Shown here piece by piece: positions 43,952 to 53,753 of a DNA stretch of 64,000 nucleotides. The stretch is taken from the NCBI GenBank assembly GCA_038396585.1, contig CP121691.1, positions 1,922,001-1,986,000 on the forward strand. Direction: 5' to 3'. Position numbers and translations under genes: made by a program. Origin of the DNA: Vallitaleaceae bacterium 9-2. GTDB lineage: Bacteria; Bacillota; Clostridia; Lachnospirales; Vallitaleaceae. The notes beneath the pieces were generated by a model. That model did not search any database. It was not told the origin of the DNA and saw only the letters and a program-made list of their open reading frames with translations. Numbering within the stretch: the first letter of the stretch is position 1; each line of letters opens with the position of its first letter.

Positions 43952-44215
43952 TTACTCACGAATATTGTGTTTAATATAGTTTTTAACCAATTCTTCTAAT
44001 AGCTCATCGCGCTCCAACTGACTAATGAGTGTCCTTGCATTGTTATGACTGGTAATATACGTCGGATCTCCTGATAGTATGTATCCAACAATTTGATATA
44101 TAGAATTATATCCCTTTTCTTCAAGAGATTCATAAACAATTTTCATAGTTTTTGTCACTTGGTTTTCCGGTTCTTTTTCAGGTCGTCTGAAAAATTGCGT
44201 ATTATCTAGTCCCAT
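43952..44215 (-). CDS. ireB: IreB family regulatory phosphoprotein
   Basis: The 87-residue protein of the IreB family (UPF0297) starts [15 protein letters not shown] and contains [19 protein letters not shown] near residue 48, the family signature. In Enterococcus, IreB is a substrate of the Ser/Thr kinase IreK and modulates cephalosporin resistance. The first threonine-rich region is the likely phosphorylation site (TQF and TKT). It is the first gene of its group with its own promoter. Confidence 0.92.
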   Translation of the reverse strand: MGLDNTQFFRRPEKEPENQVTKTMKIVYESLEEKGYNSIYQIVGYILSGDPTYITSHNNARTLISQLERDELLEELVKNYIKHNIRE

Positions 44216-44257
44216 GTTTTCACATCCTATCTATAAAATATTTCAATATCTATACTC

Positions 44258-44286
44258 ATATTACAGTAAAGCACTTAAAATATCAA
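44258..44286 (-). promoter_or_regulatory. promoter of ireB-ruvX-yrzB
   Basis: TTGATA (44281-44286), a 17-bp spacer and TAATAT (44258-44263) precede ireB on the minus strand. Confidence 0.6.
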
Positions 44287-44303
44287 TTGTTTATTTATTA
44301 AAA

Positions 44304-45617
44304 TCATTTTACAAATGATTTCTCACCTCGTATTCCATCATGGAAAAGCTCAACTAGATCTACAGGGATAATCTGCCCTTTAAGCCCAGTATCACCTTGA
44401 ATATATACGCGAATATACTCCGGTGTATAGCCTGTTAAAAACATTTTTCCTTCAAGCTCTATCTCTTCTTCAATAAGTACTTGAACCTTAGCTTCCAGGT
44501 GTCGATTTAAGTAGTCTTGCTTTAACTGAGCCGTTGTTGCTATCAACTCTTGGCTACGCTGATTTTTTACTTCTCCATCAACTTGAGGTTTCATTTTTGC
44601 AGCTTTTGTCCCTTCGCGTATAGAATACTTAAAAACATGAACGTCTGAAAAAGCCACTTTTTCAACAAAAGCTTTTGTCGTCTGCGCTTCTTTTTCTGTT
44701 TCCATAGGAAAACCTACAATGACATCCGTTGTTAATGCTGGATCTGTATAATATCGGCGTAGCAGTTCTACTTTTTCATAGTACTCTTTTGACGTATATT
44801 TTCGATTCATACGTTTGAGTACGCTATCACTTCCACTTTGCATGGAAAGGTGAAAATGCGGACATACTTTTTCACATTGGCTTAAACGTTGTACAAATTC
44901 TTCACTTATTAAACCAGGCTCAACAGAACCAATACGGATGCGTTTTAGCCCTTCGATTTGATTTAACTGTTCAATAAGATGAATTAACGTGACCCCTTCC
45001 AAGTCTTTTCCATATGATCCGATATGGATACCTGTCAATACAATTTCTTGATAGCCATGTAAGACCAATTCTTTAACTTCATTTATCACTGCTTGGGGAT
45101 CTCTTGAACGGACAATTCCCCTTGTATATGGGATGATGCAATACGAACAATATTGGTCGCATCCATCTTGTATTTTTAATGTTGATCGTGTTTTGTTTTG
45201 TTGTGCTTCTATATGCAGTTCCTCAAAGACAATGTTATGATGCACGTCTTCGATTTTAGCAATATTTAATGATTGATCTTGAAACGATTGAACAATTTCA
45301 ACCAATTGATTTTTTTGTGTATTGCCAATCAACAAATCAATATATGGCATGTCTTTTAATTGTTCATGTTGAATTTGAACATAACATCCAACCGCAACTA
45401 CGATGCCATGAGGATTGTTTTTTTTGGCTCTGGAAAGCATTTTCCGTGATTTTTTATCAGCGATATTGGTCACCGTACATGTATTCACAATGTAAATATC
45501 ATTTTTTTCATCAAATTCACCAATATTATATCCTGCTTTTACAAATTGTTCAGTCATAGCTTCGGTTTCGTATTGGTTGACTTTACATCCGAGTGTATGA
45601 AACGCAACAGACGGCAT
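44304..45617 (-). CDS. mtaB: tRNA t6A37 methylthiotransferase MtaB
   Basis: The protein of about 437 residues is a radical-SAM methylthiotransferase of the MtaB type, which converts t6A37 to ms2t6A37. The N-terminal UPF0004 domain starts PSVAFHTLGCKVNQYE and binds one cluster (Cys near 11, 46 and 80); the radical SAM motif CDQYCSYC is near residue 155; a TRAM domain ends the protein. I start at the ATG at 45617, which aligns with other MtaB starts; a GTG nine bases upstream is an alternative. Confidence 0.92.
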   Translation of the reverse strand: MPSVAFHTLGCKVNQYETEAMTEQFVKAGYNIGEFDEKNDIYIVNTCTVTNIADKKSRKMLSRAKKNNPHGIVVAVGCYVQIQHEQLKDMPYIDLLIGNTQKNQLVEIVQSFQDQSLNIAKIEDVHHNIVFEELHIEAQQNKTRSTLKIQDGCDQYCSYCIIPYTRGIVRSRDPQAVINEVKELVLHGYQEIVLTGIHIGSYGKDLEGVTLIHLIEQLNQIEGLKRIRIGSVEPGLISEEFVQRLSQCEKVCPHFHLSMQSGSDSVLKRMNRKYTSKEYYEKVELLRRYYTDPALTTDVIVGFPMETEKEAQTTKAFVEKVAFSDVHVFKYSIREGTKAAKMKPQVDGEVKNQRSQELIATTAQLKQDYLNRHLEAKVQVLIEEEIELEGKMFLTGYTPEYIRVYIQGDTGLKGQIIPVDLVELFHDGIRGEKSFVK

Positions 45618-45681
45618 AATCTTCACTTCTTTCTATAGAATAAATTTACATGTTGCAATAGTTTAGTAATACATTTGTAAC

Positions 45682-45709
45682 TTGACATTATAATGGGTTA
45701 TGATAGTAT
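45682..45709 (+). promoter_or_regulatory. promoter of the HPr-like gene
   Basis: TTGACA (45682-45687), a 16-bp spacer and TAGTAT (45704-45709) precede the gene. The -35 is perfect and the -10 weak. Confidence 0.5.
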
Positions 45710-45744
45710 TATTGTATAGTTTATTAAATAAAGGAGGCAAGGAA

Positions 45745-45978
45745 ATGACAACTATACAAGTAACTCTCAATTCAATTGACAAAGTCAAAACATTTGTTAA
45801 TTTAGTCAGTCGTTATGATTCAGACTTTGATCTTGTTTCTGGTCGATATGTGATTGATGCTAAATCTATCATGGGTATTTTCAGCTTAGATTTAAGTAAG
45901 CCCATTGAGTTAAACATTCATGATCAATCCATCGTTGATGAAGTTAAAAGTGCATTAAATGATTTTATCATTGAATAA
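45745..45978 (+). CDS. HPr-like protein lacking the catalytic histidine
   Basis: The 77-residue protein has the fold and second half of HPr, with DAKSIMGIFSLDLSKPIEL containing the equivalent of regulatory Ser46. The phosphocarrier His15 region is replaced by SIDKVKTFVNL, with no His there. It therefore cannot take part in sugar phosphotransfer in the normal way and may be a Crh-like regulator. The ATG at 45745 follows AAAGGAGG; an earlier in-frame start is rejected. It is a single-gene plus-strand unit with its own promoter and terminator. Confidence 0.8.
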   Translation: MTTIQVTLNSIDKVKTFVNLVSRYDSDFDLVSGRYVIDAKSIMGIFSLDLSKPIELNIHDQSIVDEVKSALNDFIIE

Positions 45979-45997
45979 ATCTAAGGCAACGAAGACT

Positions 45998-46018
45998 AGG
46001 GGCATGGCCCCTTTTTTT
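45998..46018 (+). terminator. terminator after the HPr-like gene
   Basis: An AGGGGC/GCCCCT hairpin followed by seven T lies 20 bp after the stop. It overlaps the 3' end of thiI on the other strand but shows no T tract there. Confidence 0.88.
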
Positions 46019-47198
46019 ATTGCCCTGGTTTTATTTTTATAACTTCAGTATCTTCTATTGCTTTTTTAATCATTGAATCAATATCCTTTAAGTTTTTCTC
46101 GGATTTTTCAATAGCTTCAAGTTTTGGCTTTGTTACCGGATGCTTGGCAACAAACACGGTACAACAATCTTCATACGGAAGAATTGATGTCTCATATGCA
46201 TCAATCTTTTCACTAATGTCTACAATTTCTTGCTTATCAAAACCAATCAATGGTCTAAATACCGGCATCGTACATACCGCATTGGTCGCCACTAAACTAT
46301 GTATGGTCTGTGAAGCCACTTGTCCAATACTCTCTCCTGTTACAAGAGCCAACGCTTTTAAATACTTTGCATGGGCTTCTGCAATAGCCATCATCACACG
46401 TCGCATGATAATAGTTAGCTGTTCATGAGGACACTGCTCATAGATAGCTAGTTGAATTTCTGTAAATGGAACAATGTGCAAACGAATGGGCCCTGTCTTA
46501 CGTGAAATAATACGCGCCAAATCAATAACCTTTTGTTTTGCCCGTTCACTCGTATAAGGATGTGAATGAAAATAGACTGCATCTATTGCTACGCCTCGTT
46601 TTGCAATCATATACCCTGCCACCGGACTGTCAATTCCTCCAGAAAGTAATAGCATTGCTCGACCATTTGATCCTACTGGCATACCACCTAACCCTTTAAT
46701 CATTTTTGAATAAATATAAGTTCGGTCACGAACTTCAATCCAGATACGAACTTCAGGATTATGTACATCTACTTTAAGCTCCGGATATACATTTAATAAA
46801 TGAGCTCCTACTTCTCGACAAATCTCCATAGATGTTACTGGATAAGATTTGACTGCTCGGCGGGCTTCGACCTTAAATGTAAAGTCTTGTGTCGGATACT
46901 GCTGTTTTACAAAATCAGTCACTGTCGTTTTGATTTCTTCAAAATCACCACGTTCAATAACAACAACTGGACAAATATAAGCAATTCCAAAGACCTCTTT
47001 AATAGCATCTAGCACTTCTTGCTCTTCATAATCCGAATGTGGTTCAACAAAAATACGTCCTTGTTCTTTTTGTACTTTAAACACACCTAAAGCTTCTATG
47101 CGATGACGTATCTGATCCATCAAAATATTTTCAAACATATATCTGTTTTTCCCTTTTAATGCGATTTCGCCATACTTAATTAAAAATGCTTTTTTCAT
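46017..47198 (-). CDS. thiI: tRNA 4-thiouridine synthase ThiI
   Basis: The protein of about 393 residues adds sulfur to U8 of tRNA, and can also contribute to thiazole synthesis. It has a ferredoxin-like and THUMP region (about residues 1-165) and a PP-loop SGGIDSPVAGYMIA near residue 185. The C-terminal rhodanese domain of E. coli ThiI is absent, as in Bacillus, where NifZ supplies sulfur directly. The partner cysteine desulfurase gene lies just upstream. The ATG at 47198 follows GGAGG at five bases; an upstream start at 47210 is rejected. Confidence 0.94.
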   Translation of the reverse strand: MKKAFLIKYGEIALKGKNRYMFENILMDQIRHRIEALGVFKVQKEQGRIFVEPHSDYEEQEVLDAIKEVFGIAYICPVVVIERGDFEEIKTTVTDFVKQQYPTQDFTFKVEARRAVKSYPVTSMEICREVGAHLLNVYPELKVDVHNPEVRIWIEVRDRTYIYSKMIKGLGGMPVGSNGRAMLLLSGGIDSPVAGYMIAKRGVAIDAVYFHSHPYTSERAKQKVIDLARIISRKTGPIRLHIVPFTEIQLAIYEQCPHEQLTIIMRRVMMAIAEAHAKYLKALALVTGESIGQVASQTIHSLVATNAVCTMPVFRPLIGFDKQEIVDISEKIDAYETSILPYEDCCTVFVAKHPVTKPKLEAIEKSEKNLKDIDSMIKKAIEDTEVIKIKPGQ

Positions 47199-47209
47199 GA
47201 AAACCTCCA

Positions 47210-48385
47210 TTATTTTTTTACAAATCGACCAAATATTTTATCATTTTTTTTCAATGCATCAATTAAACAATCTACATCTTCTTTTGACTGACTATGTGTA
47301 AAGCTAATACGGATGGATTTGTCGCTTTCCTCATCGCTTAATCCAATGGCTTTTAACACATGAGATACATTTAATTTTTTTGAGCTACATGCTGATCCAG
47401 TACTTACCGCAATTTTATCATCTTCAAGGCTATGTAGTAACACTTCACCCTTAATGGATTTTGAACGGATATTAACAATATATGGACTTGCAATCTCTTT
47501 ATCAAACACTCCAGTAGAATATCTTGAATTAACATACCAATCCGGAAGTTCTTCTACAAGTCGTTCCACAAAATATGCTTTAAGTTCAATCAGGCGGGAA
47601 TAGCGTTCTTCATTTGTTAACATCATTTGTTTTGCTGCTTCATACATTCCTACAATCCCGGCAACATTTTCTGTCCCTGGACGAACACCTTTTTGTTGAC
47701 TGCCACCATATTGCAGGGGAATGATTTTTATGTTTTCATCAATGTAAGCAAATCCGACACCTTTGGGACCATAGATTTTATGCCCACTTGCAGAGTACAT
47801 ATCCACTTGACACTGTTTAAGCTGTAGGTTAAACTTTCCAAACCCTTGCACACCATCAACATGAAAAAGTGTGTTTGGATTCACTTCTTTGATTATCTTA
47901 CCAATGGACTGAATATCTTGAATAGTTCCAAGTTCATTATTAACATGCATGATGGACACCATTGTTGTATCCGGACGGATTGCGCGACGTAATACATCAA
48001 GAGAAACTTGACCTGTATGGTCCACCGGAAGACGCGTCACTTCAAATCCTTGATTTTCAAGAAATGTGAATGTTTCACCAACAGATGCATGTTCAATTTT
48101 TGATGTAATAATATGCTTGCCACTTCTATGATACGCTCTAGCTACCCCTTGAATACATAAGTTATTACTCTCTGTTCCTCCTGAGGTAAAGTAAATCGCT
48201 TTTTCTTTAACTCCAAGTAGTTTGGCAATATAATTTCTAGCTTTATTCACTTCATTTTCTGCATCCAAACCTTTGGCATGCAGGCTTGATGGATTGCCAT
48301 AATCGATTTGCAGCATACGTTGCATTGCTTTAAGCGCTTCATTACAAAGCGGTGTCGTCGCCGCATGATCAAAATATAGGTTCAT
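47210..48385 (-). CDS. nifZ: cysteine desulfurase (NifS/IscS family)
   Basis: The 391-residue PLP enzyme has GGTESNN near residue 70, HVDGVQGFGK near 180, the Schiff-base lysine in SASGHKIYGPKG near 205 and the catalytic Cys loop STGSACSSKK near 330. It mobilises sulfur from cysteine as a persulfide. Followed by thiI in the same operon, it matches Bacillus nifZ-thiI, so tRNA thiolation is the likely use. The preceding gap of about 125 bp holds the cheY terminator. Confidence 0.93.
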   Translation of the reverse strand: MNLYFDHAATTPLCNEALKAMQRMLQIDYGNPSSLHAKGLDAENEVNKARNYIAKLLGVKEKAIYFTSGGTESNNLCIQGVARAYHRSGKHIITSKIEHASVGETFTFLENQGFEVTRLPVDHTGQVSLDVLRRAIRPDTTMVSIMHVNNELGTIQDIQSIGKIIKEVNPNTLFHVDGVQGFGKFNLQLKQCQVDMYSASGHKIYGPKGVGFAYIDENIKIIPLQYGGSQQKGVRPGTENVAGIVGMYEAAKQMMLTNEERYSRLIELKAYFVERLVEELPDWYVNSRYSTGVFDKEIASPYIVNIRSKSIKGEVLLHSLEDDKIAVSTGSACSSKKLNVSHVLKAIGLSDEESDKSIRISFTHSQSKEDVDCLIDALKKNDKIFGRFVKK

Positions 48386-48468
48386 TTATTTTTTCTTCCT
48401 TTCAATACCAATCGGCTAAATCACTCTTCACACAAAAAAGGACATGATGCCTTTTGGTTCAGTAACAC

Positions 48469-48498
48469 AAAAAAATGTAGGTAGTTCCCCACCTACAT
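48469..48498 (-). terminator. terminator after cheY
   Basis: A hairpin with ATGTAGGT/ACCTACAT arms (48475-48498) followed by seven T lies downstream of cheY on the minus strand. A second small hairpin (AAAAGG/CCTTTT) with T tract is at about 48435-48455. Confidence 0.85.
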
Positions 48499-48512
48499 CC
48501 CTATCATACGTT

Positions 48513-48878
48513 TTATTTTCCTAAAACATTTTCAATCGCTTGTAAAACTCGGGCTTTCTGAAATGGCTTTACAATAAAGTCTTTGGCACCTTTTTTTATT
48601 GCATCAACAACCATTGGCTGTTGTCCCATTGCAGAACACATGATAATTTTACTCTCAGGACTTGATTCTACGATTCCGGGAATTGCTGTAACTCCATCCA
48701 TCTCAGGCATTGTAATATCTAAAGTAATAATATCTGGTTTAAATTCTTTAGCTTTCGTAATTGCTTCTTTACCATTACTTGCCTCAGCAACAACCTCGTA
48801 TCCTTCTTCGGTCAACATTTTTTTTAATACAGTACGCATAAAAACCGCATCATCAACGATCATCACATTAACTGCCAT
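48513..48878 (-). CDS. cheY: CheY-like response regulator
   Basis: The 121-residue single receiver domain has the acidic pair at D9-D10, the phospho-acceptor Asp54 in LDITMPEMDG, a Ser in IIMCSAMG near residue 84 and the conserved Lys near 104 in FIVKPF. It is CheY-like and would bind the flagellar switch or another output. No chemotaxis genes are near, and the gene is encoded with rsmE and prmA; the cheY assignment is by similarity. AGGAGG precedes the ATG. Confidence 0.85.
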   Translation of the reverse strand: MAVNVMIVDDAVFMRTVLKKMLTEEGYEVVAEASNGKEAITKAKEFKPDIITLDITMPEMDGVTAIPGIVESSPESKIIMCSAMGQQPMVVDAIKKGAKDFIVKPFQKARVLQAIENVLGK

Positions 48879-48880
48879 AA

Positions 48881-49621
48881 CTAGGCCTCCTCTATTTCAT
48901 ACATCAGCATTGCCATAAAGACCATGCCGGCTGTTTCTGTTCTAAGTATTCGATTCCCTAAACTCACAAGTTCTCCACCAATAGCTAATAGCTCTTTGAT
49001 TTCTTCAGGATCAAAACCACCTTCCGGACCAATCAAGACAGCAATCTTTTTTGCATCATGCAAATGTTTGAAAACTTCTCGCGTCCCTAACATTCCTCGT
49101 GTGTTTTCGTACGGAATTATGACTTTATCATAGTCTTTTAGCTCTGTCAACATTTCGCGCCAGTTAAGTACGCCTCTAACCGATGGAATAACGCCTCGCT
49201 TGCTTTGTTTAGCCGCAGATTGCGCAATCGCATTCCAACGACGAACTTTTTTAACCGCCTTTTGTTCATCATACTTTACTATAGAACGGCGCATTTGAAC
49301 GGAGACGATCTCATACGCACCTAACTCAACACATTTTTGTGTAACCTGTTCCATCTTGTCTTGTTTAGGTGCACCTTGATAAAGCGTCACTTGAATGGGT
49401 AATTCACTCATGGAATTATCTACTGATTGTATTTTACACTGAATTACTTCATTCGTCAATGCTTCGATTTCACACTGATACTCTAACCCTTCACCATTGC
49501 TAATTACAAGAGGCTCTCCTTCTTTTAAACGAAGAACATTCATAATATGATTTACGTCTTGTCCTGTAATGTGAATATGCGTATCGTCTATTGCTGTATT
49601 CTCCACAAAAAAATGATACAT
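48881..49621 (-). CDS. rsmE: 16S rRNA m3U1498 methyltransferase RsmE
   Basis: The 246-residue SPOUT methyltransferase has an N-terminal PUA-like domain and a knotted C-terminal domain with VLIGPEGGFDPEE near residue 190 and LGNRILRTETA near 220. It methylates U1498 of 16S rRNA. Its SD overlaps the end of prmA, as in the conserved prmA-rsmE pair. Confidence 0.94.
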   Translation of the reverse strand: MYHFFVENTAIDDTHIHITGQDVNHIMNVLRLKEGEPLVISNGEGLEYQCEIEALTNEVIQCKIQSVDNSMSELPIQVTLYQGAPKQDKMEQVTQKCVELGAYEIVSVQMRRSIVKYDEQKAVKKVRRWNAIAQSAAKQSKRGVIPSVRGVLNWREMLTELKDYDKVIIPYENTRGMLGTREVFKHLHDAKKIAVLIGPEGGFDPEEIKELLAIGGELVSLGNRILRTETAGMVFMAMLMYEIEEA

Positions 49622-49622
49622 C

Positions 49623-50555
49623 TCACACCTCTTTTCCTGCTATGACACTTGCTCTTGAAATGATGGCTACCCAACCTCCATCACGATTAATCTCAATAAT
49701 CTCAAAGCCTTGGGCTTCTAAATGTGAAACAACCAGCGCTTCTTTTTCTTTAATAATTCCTGATGCAATAAATATACCTTGATCCTTTAAAACTTGGTGG
49801 ACCTTCTCTGTAATAGATATTATAATTTCAGCAAAGATATTTGCTACGACAAAATCTACATGTTCATTAACATTTTCAAGCAGATCTCCTTGATAAACCG
49901 TCAATTGATCTTCTACATGATTAGAAGCGATATTTTCTTTTGCAATTTTACATGCACTTGCATCAATGTCAATTAAGCGCCCCACTCCGGCTCCAAGTTT
50001 AGCGGCAGCAATGCCTAAGATACCACTTCCACACCCTACATCTACAAAACTATCACCATGTTCAGTATATTTTTCTATGGCTTTCATACATAAGGAGGTC
50101 GTCTCATGGGTTCCCGAGCCAAATGCCATCCCAGGATCAATGTCAATAATTATCTCTGTATCCTTATACATTGGCCAATCATTCATGTCTTCCCAAATCG
50201 GCTTAACAACAATACGTTGGCTAATAGCAAATGGTTTATAATATTTTTTCCAATTGTGCGCCCAATCTTCATCATCTGTTTTACCTTGTCTAAAAACATA
50301 TTTTGGAAATCGAAGCTTTATTTCACCTAAGATGGTTGTAACGTCTTCTTCTTCTGAAAGATAGAAGCGTATCCCTACATACTCTTCCATGGTATTATCA
50401 AAATCTAATGCGTCAACAAACATCTGCTGTTGTTCTTGTTTTGATATATATTCATCAAGAATCTCTACACCTTGAATAGGATAATCATATAGGTCTGCGC
50501 AAAAAATATCCGCATCGTCGCGATGCACTAAGGTTTCTATTTCAATATATTTCAT
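49623..50555 (-). CDS. prmA: ribosomal protein L11 methyltransferase PrmA
   Basis: The 310-residue SAM enzyme trimethylates L11. It has the motif VDVGCGSGILGIAAAKLGA near residue 175 and the catalytic NIFAEI near 240; the start resembles the substrate-recognition domain. It lies between dnaJ and rsmE, the usual Firmicute order. Confidence 0.94.
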   Translation of the reverse strand: MKYIEIETLVHRDDADIFCADLYDYPIQGVEILDEYISKQEQQQMFVDALDFDNTMEEYVGIRFYLSEEEDVTTILGEIKLRFPKYVFRQGKTDDEDWAHNWKKYYKPFAISQRIVVKPIWEDMNDWPMYKDTEIIIDIDPGMAFGSGTHETTSLCMKAIEKYTEHGDSFVDVGCGSGILGIAAAKLGAGVGRLIDIDASACKIAKENIASNHVEDQLTVYQGDLLENVNEHVDFVVANIFAEIIISITEKVHQVLKDQGIFIASGIIKEKEALVVSHLEAQGFEIIEINRDGGWVAIISRASVIAGKEV

Positions 50556-50588
50556 AATGACCCTTTCATCTTAAGGCAAAGACGCATT

Positions 50589-51737
50589 TTATTCAAATGC
50601 GTCTTTCATTTTGTCAAATATCCCTTTTTTTTTCTTACCTGCTGTAACTTCTTCTCCAAATGCCGCTGCAAGCTCTTCAAAAGCTTCTTTTTGCCGTTGA
50701 TTAAGTTTTGTTGGTGTCTCTACAACCACATCAACATATTGATCCCCACGGGATTTGCTGTGATTCAAGTAGGGAACTCCTTTTCCACGTAATCTAAAAC
50801 GTGTTCCCGTTTGTGTTCCCGGATCAATACTATATTTTACTTTTCCATCCAGTGTCGGCACTTCAATTTCTGCTCCAAGGGCAGCTTGTGTGAAGGAGAT
50901 TTTCATTTTATAATATATATCCGTTCCATGACGTTCAAACTCCGCATGTGGTCGAATATAAATTGTCAGTAAGATATCGCCACGTGGTCCACCATTTTCT
51001 CCTGGCTCTCCTTTGCCTTTTAAGCGAATGGTTTGTCCATTGTCAATACCTGCTGGTATATTTACTGAAATTTTCTTACGTTTTTTTACATATCCAGCTC
51101 CTGAACAGGCTTCACATTTTTCTTTAATGATTTTTCCGCTTCCTTGACATGTTGGGCATGTTCTTACACTAGCCACGGTTCCTAAAATCGTCTGCTGATT
51201 ATATCGAACTTGTCCCGAACCGCCACATTGACTACATGTCTCAGGATGTGTTCCTTCTTTGGCACCACTTCCGTGACACACTTCACATTCATCTGACACA
51301 GAGATATTGAGATCTTTGTCTGTCCCAAAAACTGCCTCTTCAAAATCTAATTCGATTGAGGCACGTAGTGACGCACCTTTTTTTGGTCCATTACTTGGTC
51401 CTCGGCGTCCGCCTCCACCAAAAAAATCTCCAAAAATGTCACCAAACATATCACCCATATCACCAAAGTCAAATCCACCTGAGAATCCGCCATGACCTGG
51501 TCCGCCTTGGCTAAAGGCTGCATGTCCAAATTGGTCATACTGTTGTCTTTTTCCAGCATCACTAAGCACTTCATATGCTTCTGTTGCTTCTCTAAACTTG
51601 TGTGCTGCTGATTCATCGTCTGGATTAATGTCCGGATGATATTTTTTTGCTACTTTGCGATATGCTTTTTTTATATCTGAGTCTGTTGCATCTTTTGATA
51701 CACCAAGAACTTCATAATAATCACGTTGTTCAGCCAT
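50589..51737 (-). CDS. dnaJ: chaperone DnaJ
   Basis: The 382-residue co-chaperone has a J-domain with the HPD motif near residue 33, a Gly/Phe-rich region (about 75-115), four CxxCxGxG zinc motifs (about 140-215) and a C-terminal substrate domain. It stimulates DnaK ATPase. It is separated from dnaK by about 116 bp with a hairpin that may affect the relative amounts. A second hairpin overlaps its 3' end. Confidence 0.96.
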   Translation of the reverse strand: MAEQRDYYEVLGVSKDATDSDIKKAYRKVAKKYHPDINPDDESAAHKFREATEAYEVLSDAGKRQQYDQFGHAAFSQGGPGHGGFSGGFDFGDMGDMFGDIFGDFFGGGGRRGPSNGPKKGASLRASIELDFEEAVFGTDKDLNISVSDECEVCHGSGAKEGTHPETCSQCGGSGQVRYNQQTILGTVASVRTCPTCQGSGKIIKEKCEACSGAGYVKKRKKISVNIPAGIDNGQTIRLKGKGEPGENGGPRGDILLTIYIRPHAEFERHGTDIYYKMKISFTQAALGAEIEVPTLDGKVKYSIDPGTQTGTRFRLRGKGVPYLNHSKSRGDQYVDVVVETPTKLNQRQKEAFEELAAAFGEEVTAGKKKKGIFDKMKDAFE

Positions 51738-51781
51738 AATTCACCGCCTATTTCTTTTTTGTGAAGATCTATTCATGGTTC

Positions 51782-51811
51782 AAGGAAAGGAGACACTTTG
51801 CCCCTTTCCTT
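51782..51811 (-). other. hairpin between dnaK and dnaJ
   Basis: AAGGAAAGG and CCTTTCCTT form a 9-bp stem in the intergenic region, with no T tract on the minus strand. A role in mRNA processing or stability is possible; it is not a standard terminator. Confidence 0.45.
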
Positions 51812-51853
51812 AATATGTTATATCTTCTTAATTCACGTATTACCTATTATATA

Positions 51854-53728
51854 TTATTCTTCTGTAAAGTCAACGTCAACAACATCATCATCTGCTTGAG
51901 CAGAATCACTTGCTTGTCCACCTGCCGCTTGATTTGGATCCATACCTTCTGGTCCTGCTTGCGCACCACTTGCTGCATAGATTTTTTGAGATACTTCATT
52001 AAGCACGTGCATTAATGCATCTTTTGCCGCCGTGATTTTTTCAATATCTGCAGTTTCTAATGTTTTTTCTTCTGTTTCTTTAAGAAGTTCTTTTACTTTA
52101 CTTACTTCGCTTTCAAGGCGAGTTTTATCTGCATCTTCTAATTTTTCACCAAGCTCTTCGATTGTCTTTTCTGTTTGGAAGACAAGTGAATCGGCTTCGT
52201 TACGAGCATCAATACCTTCTTTTCTTTTCTTATCTTCAGCTTCAAAAGCTTTAGCTTCTTCAACTGCACGATCGATTTCATCATCTGATAAGTTGGTACT
52301 TGCTGTAATTGTGATATGTTGTTCTTTTCCTGTTCCCAAGTCTTTTGCACGAACAGTTACGATACCATTGGCGTCAATGTCAAAGGTTACTTCAATTTGA
52401 GGAATACCACGACGAGCAGCTGGAATACCATCCAAACGGAAACGACCAAGTGTTTTATTGTCTCTTGCAAATTCTCTTTCTCCTTGAACAACATGGATAT
52501 CAACTGCTGACTGATTATCTTCTGCTGTTGAGAAAATTTGGCTCTTTTTCGTTGGAATCGTTGTATTTCTTTCAATGAGTTTTGTCGCCACTCCACCAAG
52601 TGTCTCTAATCCAAGAGATAAAGGTGTAACATCTAGTAACAAGATATCACCTGCACCTGCATCCCCTGCAAGTTTTCCACCTTGAATCGCTGCACCAACT
52701 GCAACACATTCATCTGGGTTGATTCCTTTGAATGGGTCTTTTCCAGTAAGTTTATATACAGCAGCTTGTACAGCCGGAACACGTGTTGAACCACCTACAA
52801 GTAATACTTTATCAATTTCTGATGCATCCAAATCAGCATCTTTTAAAGCAAGATTAACCGGTCCCATTGTCGCTTGAACAAGATCGTGTGTTAACTCATC
52901 AAACTTCGCACGTGTAAGGGTAACATCTAAATGCTTTGGACCTTCTTGTGTCGCTGTAATAAATGGTAAGTTGATATTTGATGTTGTAGCACTTGACAAT
53001 TCTTTTTTCGCTTTTTCAGCAGCTTCTTTTAGACGTTGCATTGCCATCTTATCTGCAGATAAGTCAACACCTTCCGTGCTTTTAAATTCTTTTACTAAGA
53101 AATCTATAACACGTTGGTCAAAGTCATCTCCACCTAAATGGTTGTTACCATTCGTCGCTAATACCTCAAGTACACCATCACCAATTTCAATAATTGATAC
53201 GTCAAATGTACCACCACCAAGGTCAAAAACCATGATTTTTTGCTCGTGCTCGTTATCTAAACCATAAGCTAATGCTGCAGCCGTTGGTTCGTTAATGATA
53301 CGTTTTACTTCTAATCCCGCGATTTTCCCAGCATCTTTTGTTGCTTGACGTTGAGAGTCTGTAAAATATGCAGGAACTGTAATAACGGCTGCATCAACAG
53401 TTTCTCCAAGATAACTTTCTGCATCTGCCTTTAATTTTTGTAATGTCATTGCAGAAATTTCTTGTGGTGAATAGTTTTTATCGTCGATAGCGACCTTATG
53501 ATCTGTCCCCATATGTCGTTTAATAGATGCAATGGTTTTATCTGGGTTTGTTATCGCTTGACGCTTTGCAGGTTCTCCTACAAGACGTTCCCCACTTTTT
53601 GTAAATGCCACAACCGAAGGCGTTGTTCTTGCCCCTTCTGAGTTTTCTATAACGATTGGTTTTCCACCTTCCATTACAGATACACATGAGTTTGTTGTTC
53701 CTAAGTCAATTCCTATAATTTTAGCCAT
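51854..53728 (-). CDS. dnaK: chaperone DnaK (Hsp70)
   Basis: The 624-residue Hsp70 has the N-terminal ATPase domain ([11 protein letters not shown] at residue 5; [11 protein letters not shown] near 170; the second phosphate motif GGSTRVP near 315), the linker and beta-sandwich with [12 protein letters not shown] near 370, and a helical lid ending in DVDFTEE. It is the third gene of the hrcA-grpE-dnaK-dnaJ stress operon and is controlled by the CIRCE element. AGGAGG lies before the ATG. Confidence 0.97.
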   Translation of the reverse strand: MAKIIGIDLGTTNSCVSVMEGGKPIVIENSEGARTTPSVVAFTKSGERLVGEPAKRQAITNPDKTIASIKRHMGTDHKVAIDDKNYSPQEISAMTLQKLKADAESYLGETVDAAVITVPAYFTDSQRQATKDAGKIAGLEVKRIINEPTAAALAYGLDNEHEQKIMVFDLGGGTFDVSIIEIGDGVLEVLATNGNNHLGGDDFDQRVIDFLVKEFKSTEGVDLSADKMAMQRLKEAAEKAKKELSSATTSNINLPFITATQEGPKHLDVTLTRAKFDELTHDLVQATMGPVNLALKDADLDASEIDKVLLVGGSTRVPAVQAAVYKLTGKDPFKGINPDECVAVGAAIQGGKLAGDAGAGDILLLDVTPLSLGLETLGGVATKLIERNTTIPTKKSQIFSTAEDNQSAVDIHVVQGEREFARDNKTLGRFRLDGIPAARRGIPQIEVTFDIDANGIVTVRAKDLGTGKEQHITITASTNLSDDEIDRAVEEAKAFEAEDKKRKEGIDARNEADSLVFQTEKTIEELGEKLEDADKTRLESEVSKVKELLKETEEKTLETADIEKITAAKDALMHVLNEVSQKIYAASGAQAGPEGMDPNQAAGGQASDSAQADDDVVDVDFTEE

Positions 53729-53753
53729 GTTTAATTTCCTCCTATACGTTTTC

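Noticed and set aside
50578-50606. Terminator at the end of dnaJ
   Set aside because: A hairpin with a 12-bp stem overlaps the last dnaJ codons but is not followed by a T tract on the minus strand, so I do not call it a terminator.
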